Below are positions 14,478 to 23,248 of a stretch of 64,000 nucleotides of DNA, one piece after another. A program made the position numbers and the translations under genes. Origin of the DNA: Phocaeicola coprophilus (lineage in GTDB: Bacteria > Bacteroidota > Bacteroidia > Bacteroidales > Bacteroidaceae). A model generated the notes under the pieces. That model saw nothing but the letters and a program-made list of their open reading frames with translations, was not told where the DNA came from and did no database searches. Location: assembly GCA_016900015.1 (NCBI GenBank), contig JACJJM010000009.1, positions 57,526 through 121,525 on the forward strand. The letters are read 5' to 3'. The first letter of the stretch is position 1, and every line of letters begins with the position of its first letter.

Positions 14478-17400
14478 TTAGAATGAAAGTTTGACGCCCA
14501 CGGAGAACGACTTCGAGAGCGGGTAAGAGTCATAGTTGGTGCCCATAGTGGTGCCCGTTCCTACCGATTCGGGGTCGATACCCGGCCAGTCGGTCACGGT
14601 GAACAGGTTGGTTGCCACGGCATAGATGGAGGCACTGCCGATGTGCAGTCGTTCGGCCACGGTACGCGGCAGCTCGTAGGAGAGCGTGATGTTCTTCAAG
14701 CGCAGGTAGGAGGTGCTGAACACGTAGCGGTCGTTGACGCTGCTGTTGTAGTTGTAAAGACCGTCGGCCATGCGTGCATAGCGTGCATCCCGGTTGTCGG
14801 GTGTCCAGAAGTTGTTATACAGCTCGCGGCTGACGCTCTTGCCGGCGTTGGACATCTGGACTTCCATCATCAGGTCGTTGTAGAGGGCTTCGCCGCCTTG
14901 CGAGAACTGCATCAGCATCGAGAGACTCCAGTTCTTGTAGGAGAATGTGTTTTGCCAGCCGCCGAAGAAGTTCGGCTCGGGGTTGGCAATGACTGTCTTG
15001 TCATACGTGTCCTCGAAGATACCGTTGCCGTCGAGGTCTTTCATCAGGTAGTCGCCCACGCCGGTGTAGTTCATGTAGTTACGTCCGTATTGTTCTTTTG
15101 CTTTTTCATTGAGCGCGTCAATCTCGGCCTGGTCCTGGATGATGTGGTCGACCACGTAGCCTTGAGTGACGCCCATCGGTTCGCCCACCACGAAATAGTC
15201 CTGCATGTAGGTGTCAATCAGGGCGCCGTTGAGGCTTTCAATGCGGCTGCGGTTGCGGGAGATGTTGAGCATGGTGCTCCAGTTGAAATCTTTCGTGCGC
15301 ACCACGTCGGCACCGATGGAGAATTCTACACCCCGGTTGCTCATGTCGATGATGTTGCTCGAATAGGAAATCATGCCCGATTCCTGGATGTAAGGTGCCG
15401 GAGCCAGCGCGCCGTCGGTGTAGCGGTAGTACCAGTCCAGGCTACCGTAGAGGCGGTCTTCAAACAGGCTGAAGTCGAAGCCCACGTTCACTTCGCTGGT
15501 CTTTTCCCAGCCGATGTTGCGGTTGGGCAGGTTCGTGTTGAGTATGATGCTGCTTTGCCCGCCATACGGGTTGCCGTAGACGAAGTATTGCTTATAGGCG
15601 AAGTCGGCCACGTTGGTCGAACCCGTCTGGCCCACGCTGAGGCGCAGTTTCAGGTTGCGGAAGGTGTTTTTGTCTTCAATGAAGTCTTCCTCGCTGATAA
15701 TCCAGCCCAAGGAGAGGGCGGGGAAGTAGCCCCACTGGTTGCCCGGGCCGAACTTCGACGAGGCGTCGGCACGCATGCTGAACTCGGCCAGGTATTTGCC
15801 GTCGTATGAATAGTTCAGACGGCCGTACACGGAGTTCAGTCCGCTTTTGCTGGATGTCTCGTTTTTGCCTGTCAGCGTCTGAGCTGATCCCATGTTGTTC
15901 AGTACCTCGTCGTCGGGGAAACCTTCGAAGGTGGTGGTGCTGGCGTGTGTCTTCGAGCGTTCAGAACCATAGCCCAGCATCGCTCCGAAAAGGTGTTTCT
16001 GGATGTTGAGGCTGTAGTCCAGGCGGAAGTTGAGTGAAGTGGTGGTGTATTTGCTGTCGCTTGTGATAAGGGTGGAGTTGAATGGAAGTCTGAAGTTTTG
16101 CATGTCGATGGTGGCGTCCTTCGGTGTGAACAGGTCGGTGGAGAACGAGTAGTTCGTCATGCTGAAGTCCGTGCGGAACTTCAAGCCTTTCAGCAGCTCG
16201 ATTTCAGCGAAGAGGTTACCCAGGAACTGGTTGCTTTTGTTCGTGTTTGTGCGTTCCAGCAGAGCCACAGGGTTCGGACTCAGCTCGACGCCTTCCGCGC
16301 CATAGGCGGCAAAGCCGGTGTCGATGCGGTTGTAGTTGCCATTCGCATCGCGTACGGTCACATCGGGGCGCACCAGCCAAGGCTTGGTCTCGCCACTGGC
16401 CGTGCCCAGGCCGTCGCTGTTGCCGTAGCGTTTCGTCTCAGAGTAGTTCATCACGGCGCCCACTTTGATACGGTCAGTCAGGTCGGTGTTGATAGACATA
16501 CGTCCGCCGTAACTCTCCATCGTGTCGTTTTTGTAGAGGCCCTCCTGATTGGTGCCGTTGAGTGAGATGGAGTAGTTTGTGCGCTGCGAGCCGCCGCGTA
16601 TGGAGGCCGTGTATTGGTGGGTCAGCGCGTTCTTGTTTTTTACTTCTTTCACCCAGTTGGTATTTACACCGGGGTTGAAATAGGCCATGTTCAGGCCCTT
16701 GTAGGTCACTTGACCGGTCATGTAGTCGAGGTCGTAGTTGGCGAATGAGGGCATGCCCAAGAACATAGAGGTCATGGGATTCTCTCTTTTGTTGTAGGCG
16801 ATGGCCGCATTCTGCAAGTTCTGGTAGTTGTAGAAGAGATATTCCTCGGTCGATAGCGGATTGAACTCCTTCACGGGGTTGGACACCATGATGTTGTAGC
16901 CCACTTCCACGGTGGGTTTCTCGTCCTTGCGGCCGTCTTTCGTGGTGACGATGATGACGCCGTTAGCGCCACGCGAACCGTAGATGGCCGTAGCCGAAGC
17001 GTCTTTCAGCACGTCGATGCTCTCGATGTCGTTGGGCGATAGGTTCATGAGCGGATTCACACTGGTGGACTCCACGAAGAGGGGTACACCGTCGATGACA
17101 TACAGAGGGGCATTGTTGTTTGTACCCGTCTGCATGTTGGGATAGGGCGAGGTGACGCCGCGCACGTTGATTGTGACAGACGCACCCGGCTCGCCGCTGT
17201 TCTGTGTAGCCAGTACGCCCTTCAACATACCGCCTCCGATGAGGTCTTGCACGTTGGTCGACACAGGCGCCATGCGTTCGATGTCTTCTTTCTTCACCGA
17301 GGAGATGGAGCTGGTCAGGCTCTTGCGGTTCTTGCTTCCGTAACCGATGACTACCACGTCGTCGAGCGCCACATTGTCGTCACGCAGGATGACATTCAGT

Positions 17401-17720
17401 GTCGGCTCTCCTTTGAAATGCACGTTTTGTGTCTGCATGCCCACAAAAGAGAACTGCAGTTCAGCTCCCGTGGGTACTTTCAAAGTGTATTTTCCGTCTA
17501 TGTTTGTGATAGTTCCTTTTGTAGTCCCTTTGATGGTGACTGATACGCCCGGCAATGGTTCGCCGTGACTGTCCGTGACAGTTCCGGAGAGGGTCTTTTC
17601 GTCTTGCTGGGCGGCGTTTACGTACATGTCTGCTGGTTGGTTCGTGTTACCCCAGGACGGCAATGCTGTGCCGCAACATGCTCCCACGAGGGTGCATGCA
17701 AATAGTTTCCAGTGTGTCAT
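14478..17720 (-). CDS. SusC/RagA-family TonB-linked outer-membrane transporter
   Basis: This 1080-aa TonB-dependent receptor has a signal peptide (about 1-25), then a carboxypeptidase-regulatory-like domain (about 42-120: LSGTVTDSHGEPLPGVSVTI). After this come the SusC box (DDVVVIGYGSKNRKSLTSSI), the plug (DVLKDASATAIYGSRGANGV) and a 22-strand barrel ending in SFSVGVKLSF. There is no STN domain, unlike the second SusC in the window, so it is not expected to signal to a FecR. It imports substrate delivered by the adjacent SusD. The mRNA leader is about 115 nt if the TATATTTG box at 17843-17850 is used. Confidence 0.95.
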   Translation of the reverse strand: MTHWKLFACTLVGACCGTALPSWGNTNQPADMYVNAAQQDEKTLSGTVTDSHGEPLPGVSVTIKGTTKGTITNIDGKYTLKVPTGAELQFSFVGMQTQNVHFKGEPTLNVILRDDNVALDDVVVIGYGSKNRKSLTSSISSVKKEDIERMAPVSTNVQDLIGGGMLKGVLATQNSGEPGASVTINVRGVTSPYPNMQTGTNNNAPLYVIDGVPLFVESTSVNPLMNLSPNDIESIDVLKDASATAIYGSRGANGVIIVTTKDGRKDEKPTVEVGYNIMVSNPVKEFNPLSTEEYLFYNYQNLQNAAIAYNKRENPMTSMFLGMPSFANYDLDYMTGQVTYKGLNMAYFNPGVNTNWVKEVKNKNALTHQYTASIRGGSQRTNYSISLNGTNQEGLYKNDTMESYGGRMSINTDLTDRIKVGAVMNYSETKRYGNSDGLGTASGETKPWLVRPDVTVRDANGNYNRIDTGFAAYGAEGVELSPNPVALLERTNTNKSNQFLGNLFAEIELLKGLKFRTDFSMTNYSFSTDLFTPKDATIDMQNFRLPFNSTLITSDSKYTTTSLNFRLDYSLNIQKHLFGAMLGYGSERSKTHASTTTFEGFPDDEVLNNMGSAQTLTGKNETSSKSGLNSVYGRLNYSYDGKYLAEFSMRADASSKFGPGNQWGYFPALSLGWIISEEDFIEDKNTFRNLKLRLSVGQTGSTNVADFAYKQYFVYGNPYGGQSSIILNTNLPNRNIGWEKTSEVNVGFDFSLFEDRLYGSLDWYYRYTDGALAPAPYIQESGMISYSSNIIDMSNRGVEFSIGADVVRTKDFNWSTMLNISRNRSRIESLNGALIDTYMQDYFVVGEPMGVTQGYVVDHIIQDQAEIDALNEKAKEQYGRNYMNYTGVGDYLMKDLDGNGIFEDTYDKTVIANPEPNFFGGWQNTFSYKNWSLSMLMQFSQGGEALYNDLMMEVQMSNAGKSVSRELYNNFWTPDNRDARYARMADGLYNYNSSVNDRYVFSTSYLRLKNITLSYELPRTVAERLHIGSASIYAVATNLFTVTDWPGIDPESVGTGTTMGTNYDSYPLSKSFSVGVKLSF

Positions 17721-17842
17721 ATATAAAAAGTTTGTTGGTGTCGTTTTCTCTCTGGTTTATGGATGCGACAGCATGCAGTCACTGCTTGCAGTTTCAATCT
17801 AAAAACACAGATCTTCTCTTTCTAATACCTATTTATTATTTG

Positions 17843-17850
17843 CAAATATA
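17843..17850 (-). promoter_or_regulatory. Candidate -7 box for the SusC-SusD-TlpA operon
   Basis: The minus strand reads TATATTTG, 122 bp upstream of the SusC start. The untranslated leader contains an imperfect GC-rich stem around 17770-17790. The rest of the 494-bp gap to RNase H is AT-rich and shows no gene. Confidence 0.45.
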
Positions 17851-18187
17851 AAATAATTTATTGGAACTCTTTTTATTATTTTCTAAAACTCCGTCTTTTA
17901 ACATAATCTTTTTTATAGACTCTCTGTCCTCTCGACCGAAGAGCCTCATACAAACCGTCTTGGGACACGAAGCCTCCAAAAAGTATGAAGTATTAAATCA
18001 ATAAAACCCTTCTTTGTATCTATGTTTTTTTCTTAAGATTTCCGCTCGCGTGAGTTCCCGGATGCCAGGCATCGGGTAGTGAAGCACGGAAAGAAATCCG
18101 TCCGGGCGGAGTGCTTGAAGTGCGTTTTAGTCCGATGCTTCCGGAGGACGGGCTTCAAGCTATGGCGTCTGGTTGGGCATTTCTTCG

Positions 18188-18195
18188 TACCTTTG
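18188..18195 (+). promoter_or_regulatory. -7 promoter box that fixes the RNase H start
   Basis: TACCTTTG lies 19 bp before the ATG at 18215. An in-frame ATG at 18173 lies upstream of this promoter and so cannot be the start for this transcript. Confidence 0.65.
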
Positions 18196-18214
18196 CCGCA
18201 AACAGACTTTGGAT

Positions 18215-18844
18215 ATGGCAAAAGGAAAATTTTACGTGGTGTGGAAAGGGGTGACTCCCGGCGTGTATTCGACGTGGCACGACTGCCAGGCCCAGATAAA
18301 GGGGTATGAGGGTGCGGTCTACAAGTCGTTTGCCAGCCGTGAGGAGGCTGAGCAGGCTTATGTCTCTTCACCTTATGCATATATAGGCCGCCAGGCTGCG
18401 GCTCGTCGGGAGAAAAAGGTGGAAGAAGCATTGAGCGCAGAGGTGTGTCTCGAAGCGTTGGCCGTCGACGCGGCTTGTAGTGGCAATCCCGGGCCGATGG
18501 AGTATCGCGGCGTGTATCTGCGCACGGGGAAAGAGATATTCCATTTCGGTCCCATGCAGGGGACAAACAACATCGGCGAGTTCCTGGCCATCGTACATGC
18601 CCTGGCCTTGCTCGGCCAACGTCAACTCTCCATGACGGTGTATTCCGACAGCCGTACAGCCATTAGCTGGGTGCGGCAGAAGAAGTGCAAGACCAAGCTG
18701 GAGCGCACGCCGCAGACCGAGCCCCTGTTTGTCCGCATCGAGCGGGCCGAGCATTGGCTCCGCACACACACGTATGCCAATCCCGTGTTGAAGTGGGAGA
18801 CGGAGCGTTGGGGCGAAGTCCCGGCCGACTTCGGGCGCAAGTGA
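18215..18844 (+). CDS. Ribonuclease HI with N-terminal hybrid-binding domain
   Basis: This 209-aa enzyme cleaves the RNA strand of RNA-DNA hybrids. Residues 1-50 (KFYVVWKGVTPGVYSTWHDC) form the small caulimovirus/RNase HI-type hybrid-binding domain. The catalytic domain from about 80 shows LAVDAACSGNPG (Asp85), NNIGEFLAIVHAL (Glu122) and VYSDSRTAISW (Asp145), with the last acidic residue in VPADFGRK. All four carboxylates are present. The start was chosen from the promoter position and the conserved MAKGKFYV. The gene is monocistronic. Confidence 0.93.
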   Translation: MAKGKFYVVWKGVTPGVYSTWHDCQAQIKGYEGAVYKSFASREEAEQAYVSSPYAYIGRQAAARREKKVEEALSAEVCLEALAVDAACSGNPGPMEYRGVYLRTGKEIFHFGPMQGTNNIGEFLAIVHALALLGQRQLSMTVYSDSRTAISWVRQKKCKTKLERTPQTEPLFVRIERAEHWLRTHTYANPVLKWETERWGEVPADFGRK

Positions 18845-18922
18845 GCATATTGTTGCGTGCGGGCAGAAATAGGTGTGGGCGATAATGTGGGGAACTTGCT
18901 TTGAGGGTTTGTGTTTATTTCA

Positions 18923-18930
18923 TAGCTTTG
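18923..18930 (+). promoter_or_regulatory. -7 promoter box for the membrane lipoprotein gene
   Basis: TAGCTTTG lies 22 bp upstream of the ATG at 18953. Confidence 0.55.
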
Positions 18931-18952
18931 CCTTGTGTAAAACTATTGATAT

Positions 18953-20125
18953 ATGAAACGTTATCTCTCCATTCTCTTCATTCTTTTTCTGCTTGTGTCG
19001 TGCAAGCCTTCGGCGGAGCCGTTTGTGGTGTCCGAAGGCGGAGTTGCTGTGTATGCGCAGGCGGGCGACTCGCTGCCCGTACGTTTCTTGGCGGCGGGTG
19101 ACACGGTGCGTCTGAAACTGAACAGCGACATGTATTCTACCTTCCGCGATGACGGCCATACCTACTATGTGAAGCGTGTTGAACTGGAACTGCTCTATTG
19201 GGTGGGCCGCATGGAGCGTGTGGCCCACGGCTGGGCGGAGCGTGCCGGGCACGGGCGGGAGACTGTGCTCCGGATGGCATCGGCCTTTGGCATTGGGGAC
19301 ATGGAGCGCGGCGTAGCCATCCTTTTCCTTGCGGTAAGTGTGGGCGCGCTGCTGGTGTGGTTCGCGTTGCGCCGTGTGAGCAACCGCATGCTGGCCCTTT
19401 GTGCGGGATTGCCGTTGCTGGCGTTGGCCGCGGTGGTGTCGGCACTCCAGCTGTCATTCGACAACCCGACGTGGTTTTGCAGTCCGTCGGTGGTAGGTTG
19501 GGGATGGACGTTAGCCGGATTTGCGCTGTTCGCCGGATGCGTGTGGGTGCAGATGTTGCTGGCCGGGCGCGTCATCGGCGTGTGGACAAACAGCCGGGGG
19601 ATGCCCTTCCGGCCCGACTGGCATTTGCCTGCCCTGGCCGTGGGCGTGTTCATTGTGTTGCTGCTTACTTATCCTCTTACGACCCTCTGGTTCGATTATC
19701 GCGTGGTGACGGCCTTGCTCTACGGATTGCCCGCGCTGTTGTGTGCGCTTTTCCTCCTGTTGACGGCTGTGCGTTTCTTGTGGTACACCCGTTGCAGTCT
19801 GGCAGGCAAGATGATAGCACTTGTCACGTTGCTTGTTTCCACCTTGATGTTGATAAATCTGTGCTTGTTGGCCATCGCCATTCTGTTCTTTGTCATTGTG
19901 GCTGTGGTGATGCTGTTGTTTCTCAGCAGTGTGTCGACGAGTACGGCCGAAGGTGGCGAGGATGGCACCGTGGCCCACGGTGGTAACAGTCAGCCGCAAT
20001 GGGAGTGGCACAGTTGCAGCAGTTGTTCTCATGCCGGGCCATTGCAGAAAAATGGTTATCGTGTCTGCCATTTGCGCGGCGGGTCGCTTCGTAACTCCGA
20101 CGGTTGCTATCTGCGGAAGAAGTGA
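18953..20125 (+). CDS. Unrecognised multi-pass membrane lipoprotein with Cys-rich tail
   Basis: I do not recognise this 390-aa protein. It has a lipoprotein-type signal ending LLVSC (Cys17) and a periplasmic segment of about 100 residues containing a small beta-rich region (VYAQAGDSLPVRFLAAGD). Six or seven hydrophobic segments follow (about 120-138, 145-167, 182-208, 223-245, 250-275 and 286-326). The last 50 residues are hydrophilic, with Cys355, Cys358, Cys372 and Cys385, a spacing that could bind zinc. Combining a lipobox with a polytopic membrane part is unusual. It has its own promoter and a hairpin behind it. No function is proposed. Confidence 0.7.
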   Translation: MKRYLSILFILFLLVSCKPSAEPFVVSEGGVAVYAQAGDSLPVRFLAAGDTVRLKLNSDMYSTFRDDGHTYYVKRVELELLYWVGRMERVAHGWAERAGHGRETVLRMASAFGIGDMERGVAILFLAVSVGALLVWFALRRVSNRMLALCAGLPLLALAAVVSALQLSFDNPTWFCSPSVVGWGWTLAGFALFAGCVWVQMLLAGRVIGVWTNSRGMPFRPDWHLPALAVGVFIVLLLTYPLTTLWFDYRVVTALLYGLPALLCALFLLLTAVRFLWYTRCSLAGKMIALVTLLVSTLMLINLCLLAIAILFFVIVAVVMLLFLSSVSTSTAEGGEDGTVAHGGNSQPQWEWHSCSSCSHAGPLQKNGYRVCHLRGGSLRNSDGCYLRKK

Positions 20126-20175
20126 CCTCGGCTTCGCATCGCAGGAAGGAGTTATTGGAGAAGACATACAAAAGG

Positions 20176-20206
20176 GAAGCGGGCAAATGGTGAGTTTGTC
20201 CGCTTC
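20176..20206. terminator. Hairpin between the membrane lipoprotein and the truncated MFS gene
   Basis: Arms GAAGCGGGCAAA and TTTGTCCGCTTC pair over 12 bp with one G-T. There is no T tract on the plus side. It probably ends the upstream transcript and leaves the next gene without an obvious promoter. Confidence 0.5.
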
Positions 20207-20221
20207 TGTGATGTTATTGGA

Positions 20222-21100
20222 GTGAGTGGCTATTTGCCTTGGAAGCAAATCCCGGACCTGCTCCTGACTGTCGTTTTCCTCTGTGCGTGCTGCTACGTGC
20301 TCATATACGGAAAGACATGCGACTGGTATGCTTCGCCCGCCATCCGGGCAGGGACGGCCATCGGCCTCTGTGCTTTCGGAGCTTTGCTGCTGAAGGAAGC
20401 CTCGGTCCGCACCGGAACCTATCTGGACTTGCATGTGTTCACTTACCGCAACGTGTGGATAGGCATGCTGCTCTTCCTCGTGACTGTCATAGCCAACTAT
20501 GGCAGTACACTCATGGTGTCCTACATCAAGGCGGCATCGGCGGCCGACAACCTCCACGGCGCGACCCTCTCCCTGTGGTGTGTCCTTGGCTGTGTGCTCG
20601 GCGGTGCGCTGTCTGTCGTGATGATTGTCCGGCGTATACCTTATAAATATATCTTCGCCACGGGGCTGTTGCTCGTATGCATCTCCAACGTCTATCTCTA
20701 TTTCCAATACCAGCCTCAGGGCGTGTATGAACACATGATACTGCCCTCGGTGTGCAACTTTGCAGGGATGTTCATGCCCTATGCCGTGGTGTGTGCCTAC
20801 GGCATGAACCGCCTCCCGTCGTGGCTGCTTCCCACTTGGCTCTTTCTGATGATAGCCGTGCGCAATGCCGTCGCCCCGGCCATCAGCATGTCGGTCTACG
20901 GCAACTTGATGCAGGAGCGTCAGCAGCACTATGTCACACGTTTCGTACAGGACGTGCCTTCGCTGGCCGGAGCGGTGACGGTGAAGGGGCAGGCGGCCAT
21001 CGTGGCGATGAAGGACGTCACGGGGCGCATCGTCTGGTTCACCGGCATTGTGGCCGTGCTGGCGTTGGCCTATCCCCGGCGGTGGAGCATGCGCAGTTGA
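20222..21100 (+). pseudogene. 5'-truncated MFS efflux transporter remnant
   Basis: This 292-aa open frame begins with GTG and aligns by eye with residues from about 206 to the C-terminus of the intact MFS protein encoded at 21655-23238. The comparable segments are CDWYASPAIRAGTAI and YDWFHSPVICTSLVAG. Both continue through the same membrane helices to a similar end (WFTGIVAVLALAYPRRW). The first six transmembrane helices are missing, and the frame is open upstream without MFS-like content. No stop or frameshift interrupts what remains. It is probably a decaying paralogue; a functional half-transporter is less likely. No promoter is seen and a hairpin precedes it. Confidence 0.7.
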
Positions 21101-21146
21101 CAGGCGGCATATTTTCTCGAAACGAATAATCTAAAACATACGACTT

Positions 21147-21359
21147 ATGAACAATCATGTAATCGGAGAAAACGCGGGCATCGTGTGGCGCGTGCTCCAC
21201 GGGCAGATTTTTTCTTGGGAAGAACTGTTGAAAAACACGGAGCTGGGTCCGATGGAGTTGGCCTGCGCCATCGGCTGGCTGGCGCGGGAAAGCAAGATAA
21301 GCATTTTCCAGCGGAAGGGCATCGTCTATTTCGAGGTCTATCACGAGACCTATTATTGA
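21147..21359 (+). CDS. Small winged-helix protein (DUF2582-like)
   Basis: This 70-aa protein consists of one winged-helix domain. It contains ENAGIVWRVLHGQ, a turn with LGPMELACAIGWLARESKI as the recognition-helix region, and a beta wing ending GIVYFEVYHETYY. Single-domain proteins like this are common in Bacteroidales; their target is unknown, and DNA binding is inferred from the fold. It lies 46 bp after the truncated MFS gene on the same strand. Confidence 0.75.
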   Translation: MNNHVIGENAGIVWRVLHGQIFSWEELLKNTELGPMELACAIGWLARESKISIFQRKGIVYFEVYHETYY

Positions 21360-21383
21360 CCCGCCGAATCCTTTCCGTGTGCC

Positions 21384-21501
21384 CCTTTAACCCAAATCGG
21401 CCATTAGACTTTGGGCAGAAGTGGGCAAAATGCCCAAAGAGCTTTTCTTCAGAAAGGAAAAAGGATCTTTGAGCGGTCTAATGACCGATTGGGGTTTAAG
21501 G
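21384..21501. mobile_element. 118-bp MITE-like inverted repeat
   Basis: 26-bp terminal arms (21384-21409 and 21476-21501) are complementary with three mismatches. Inside is a perfect 9-bp hairpin CTTTGGGCA/TGCCCAAAG (409-417 and 431-439 of 21 kb). One arm recurs alone at 7403-7422. No coding capacity is seen. Confidence 0.5.
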
Positions 21502-21523
21502 CCGTGCAGGCTTACCCTCCTTT

Positions 21524-21581
21524 CCGTCCCCGGCTACCCTCTATTCCGCTCTTGTCTCGAAAGGAGGGTAGCCGGGGACGG
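21524..21581. repeat. CTTTCCG-family palindromic repeat (copy b)
   Basis: Perfect 18-bp arms CCGTCCCCGGCTACCCTC (21524-21541) and GAGGGTAGCCGGGGACGG (21564-21581) enclose 22 bp. It lies just downstream of the efflux operon and may also act as its transcript end. Confidence 0.6.
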
Positions 21582-21654
21582 ACTTAACAGCCGGTTGGAA
21601 GCCTGTTCTGAAGGAGGTTGTGCCATCGCTGGATTGGAAAGACAGAACGAGGGC

Positions 21655-23238
21655 TCAGCTTTTCGCCTTGGTGAGCATGCGTATTTCCAGCAAGCGTTTG
21701 AACACCTCCACGGGCGGCACGCGCACGTAGCGCACGATGCGTCTGTAACGCATGGCCATCACACCCAGCAGGAAGACAATGCCTGCCAGCACGGCATAGC
21801 CATAGACCTCCTTGAGCGACACCAGCAGTGTCTGGCGTTGCAGTTCGCCGTACATCGCCTCGAAGGGTACGGAGGCGCGCAGCCCGTCCAGTTCGCCGCC
21901 CAGGCTCAGGTAGTTGGCCTTCTGTACCACCCGGAGGATACGGCTGACGATGGCGTTGGCGATGGGCGACCCGATGCCTTCACGGATGAATCCCACGGCA
22001 CCCAGCGCCTGGAAGAAATAGAGGAAGGGCACCATCTGCTGCAAGTAGACCGTCAGGGCGATGTAGATGGCCACATTGCCGAAGTTCTTTATGAACAGGG
22101 GGAGGTAGAGCCTTTCGATGTTCGTGTCGGGCGAAATGAGGAAGTAGAACTCTACCTGATACATCAGGATGCAGACAAAACCGAAGACTGTCACCTGCTT
22201 GTATGTGAGGTGCAGGCGGATGAGGGCATAGAGCGTGCAGACGGCTCCTGCCAGCGTGCCCAGCAGGGACGGCCAGTTCAGGGAGACGGAGGTGAGGCTG
22301 TCATAGTGGAGTATGCCCCCGGTGTATGCTCCTTGCAGTACGGTCGATGACGCGCTGAGTAGGGCCAGGGCTGCAAAGACGGCCATGATGGTCGCCACCT
22401 TCGGAAATGCGTAGACTTTCGGGTCGATGTAGGGATGGCGTATATGGAACATGCGCCCGACGTTGAGCGCGATGCAGCCTGCTCCTGCCACGAGTGACGT
22501 ACAGATGACGGGCGAGTGGAACCAGTCGTAGTGTTCCCCGTAGTTGGCTACAAAGATGAGGAGCAGCAGGCCGGTTGTCCACATCACGGCCCCCAGCCAG
22601 TCGATGCCGTAGAGCGGCAAGGGTTTCCCCATGTGGAACGGGCGCAGCAGCAACCGGGCCGCGAGCCACACCAGGAGGAGCAGTCCGATGATGAAGTAGT
22701 GCATGTAGTGCCAGTGGAAATGGTAGGCCAGGTGCGTGGTGAGGAGTCCCGAGAGCTGGATACAGCCGAACACTGTCCCGTAGATGACGGGGAAGAACAC
22801 GGCGAAGTTGCGCGTCGGCGTGATGCGGAGCTGGATGGTGGAGAAACATTCGAACGTGCCCCACATACGTAGCACACCCGAACAGAAGCAAGTCACCACC
22901 AGCACCGGTACGCTGCGTGTGTGCATGGTCACGAGGTTGCATACGATGAGGCCGGCGCAGACCCATTGGAGGATAAGGCGCGAGGTGAAACGGAATTTCA
23001 GGCGAAACAGGATGGGAAACACCATCGAGATGCCCAGAAACGAAGCCAGTCCGGCCATGAGGATGTCTTCCTGCATCAATGCCGTCTCGCCCACCATCTC
23101 GCCCATGGACGAAAGGTAGATGCCTCCTGAGAGTTGGAACACGAGGATGAAGGCGTAAAACGACCATGTGCGTGCCCACATCGGGATGTGTTCCTTGAAG
23201 GCCGGAAGCTGCCGTAAGAGTTCGTCAAGTTGGCTCAT
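21655..23238 (-). CDS. MFS efflux transporter (EmrB/DHA2-like)
   Basis: This 527-aa inner-membrane protein has about 14 hydrophobic segments, the usual number for the DHA2 drug:H+ antiporter family. It starts MSQLDELLRQLPAFKEH, followed by the first helix (FYAFILVFQLSGGIYL). A large periplasmic loop with VVQKANYLSLGGELDGL lies before the last helix. It is the final gene of an operon with a HlyD-type adaptor and a TolC-type channel, so it probably drives export of a toxic compound across both membranes. The sequence does not reveal the substrate. The truncated gene at 20222-21100 is its paralogue. Confidence 0.88.
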   Translation of the reverse strand: MSQLDELLRQLPAFKEHIPMWARTWSFYAFILVFQLSGGIYLSSMGEMVGETALMQEDILMAGLASFLGISMVFPILFRLKFRFTSRLILQWVCAGLIVCNLVTMHTRSVPVLVVTCFCSGVLRMWGTFECFSTIQLRITPTRNFAVFFPVIYGTVFGCIQLSGLLTTHLAYHFHWHYMHYFIIGLLLLVWLAARLLLRPFHMGKPLPLYGIDWLGAVMWTTGLLLLIFVANYGEHYDWFHSPVICTSLVAGAGCIALNVGRMFHIRHPYIDPKVYAFPKVATIMAVFAALALLSASSTVLQGAYTGGILHYDSLTSVSLNWPSLLGTLAGAVCTLYALIRLHLTYKQVTVFGFVCILMYQVEFYFLISPDTNIERLYLPLFIKNFGNVAIYIALTVYLQQMVPFLYFFQALGAVGFIREGIGSPIANAIVSRILRVVQKANYLSLGGELDGLRASVPFEAMYGELQRQTLLVSLKEVYGYAVLAGIVFLLGVMAMRYRRIVRYVRVPPVEVFKRLLEIRMLTKAKS

Positions 23239-23248
23239 AGGCTTCAGC

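Noticed and set aside
18173..18214. Upstream in-frame ATG extending RNase H by 14 residues
   Set aside because: It lies upstream of the TACCTTTG promoter box at 18188-18195, and the extra residues do not resemble RNase HI.
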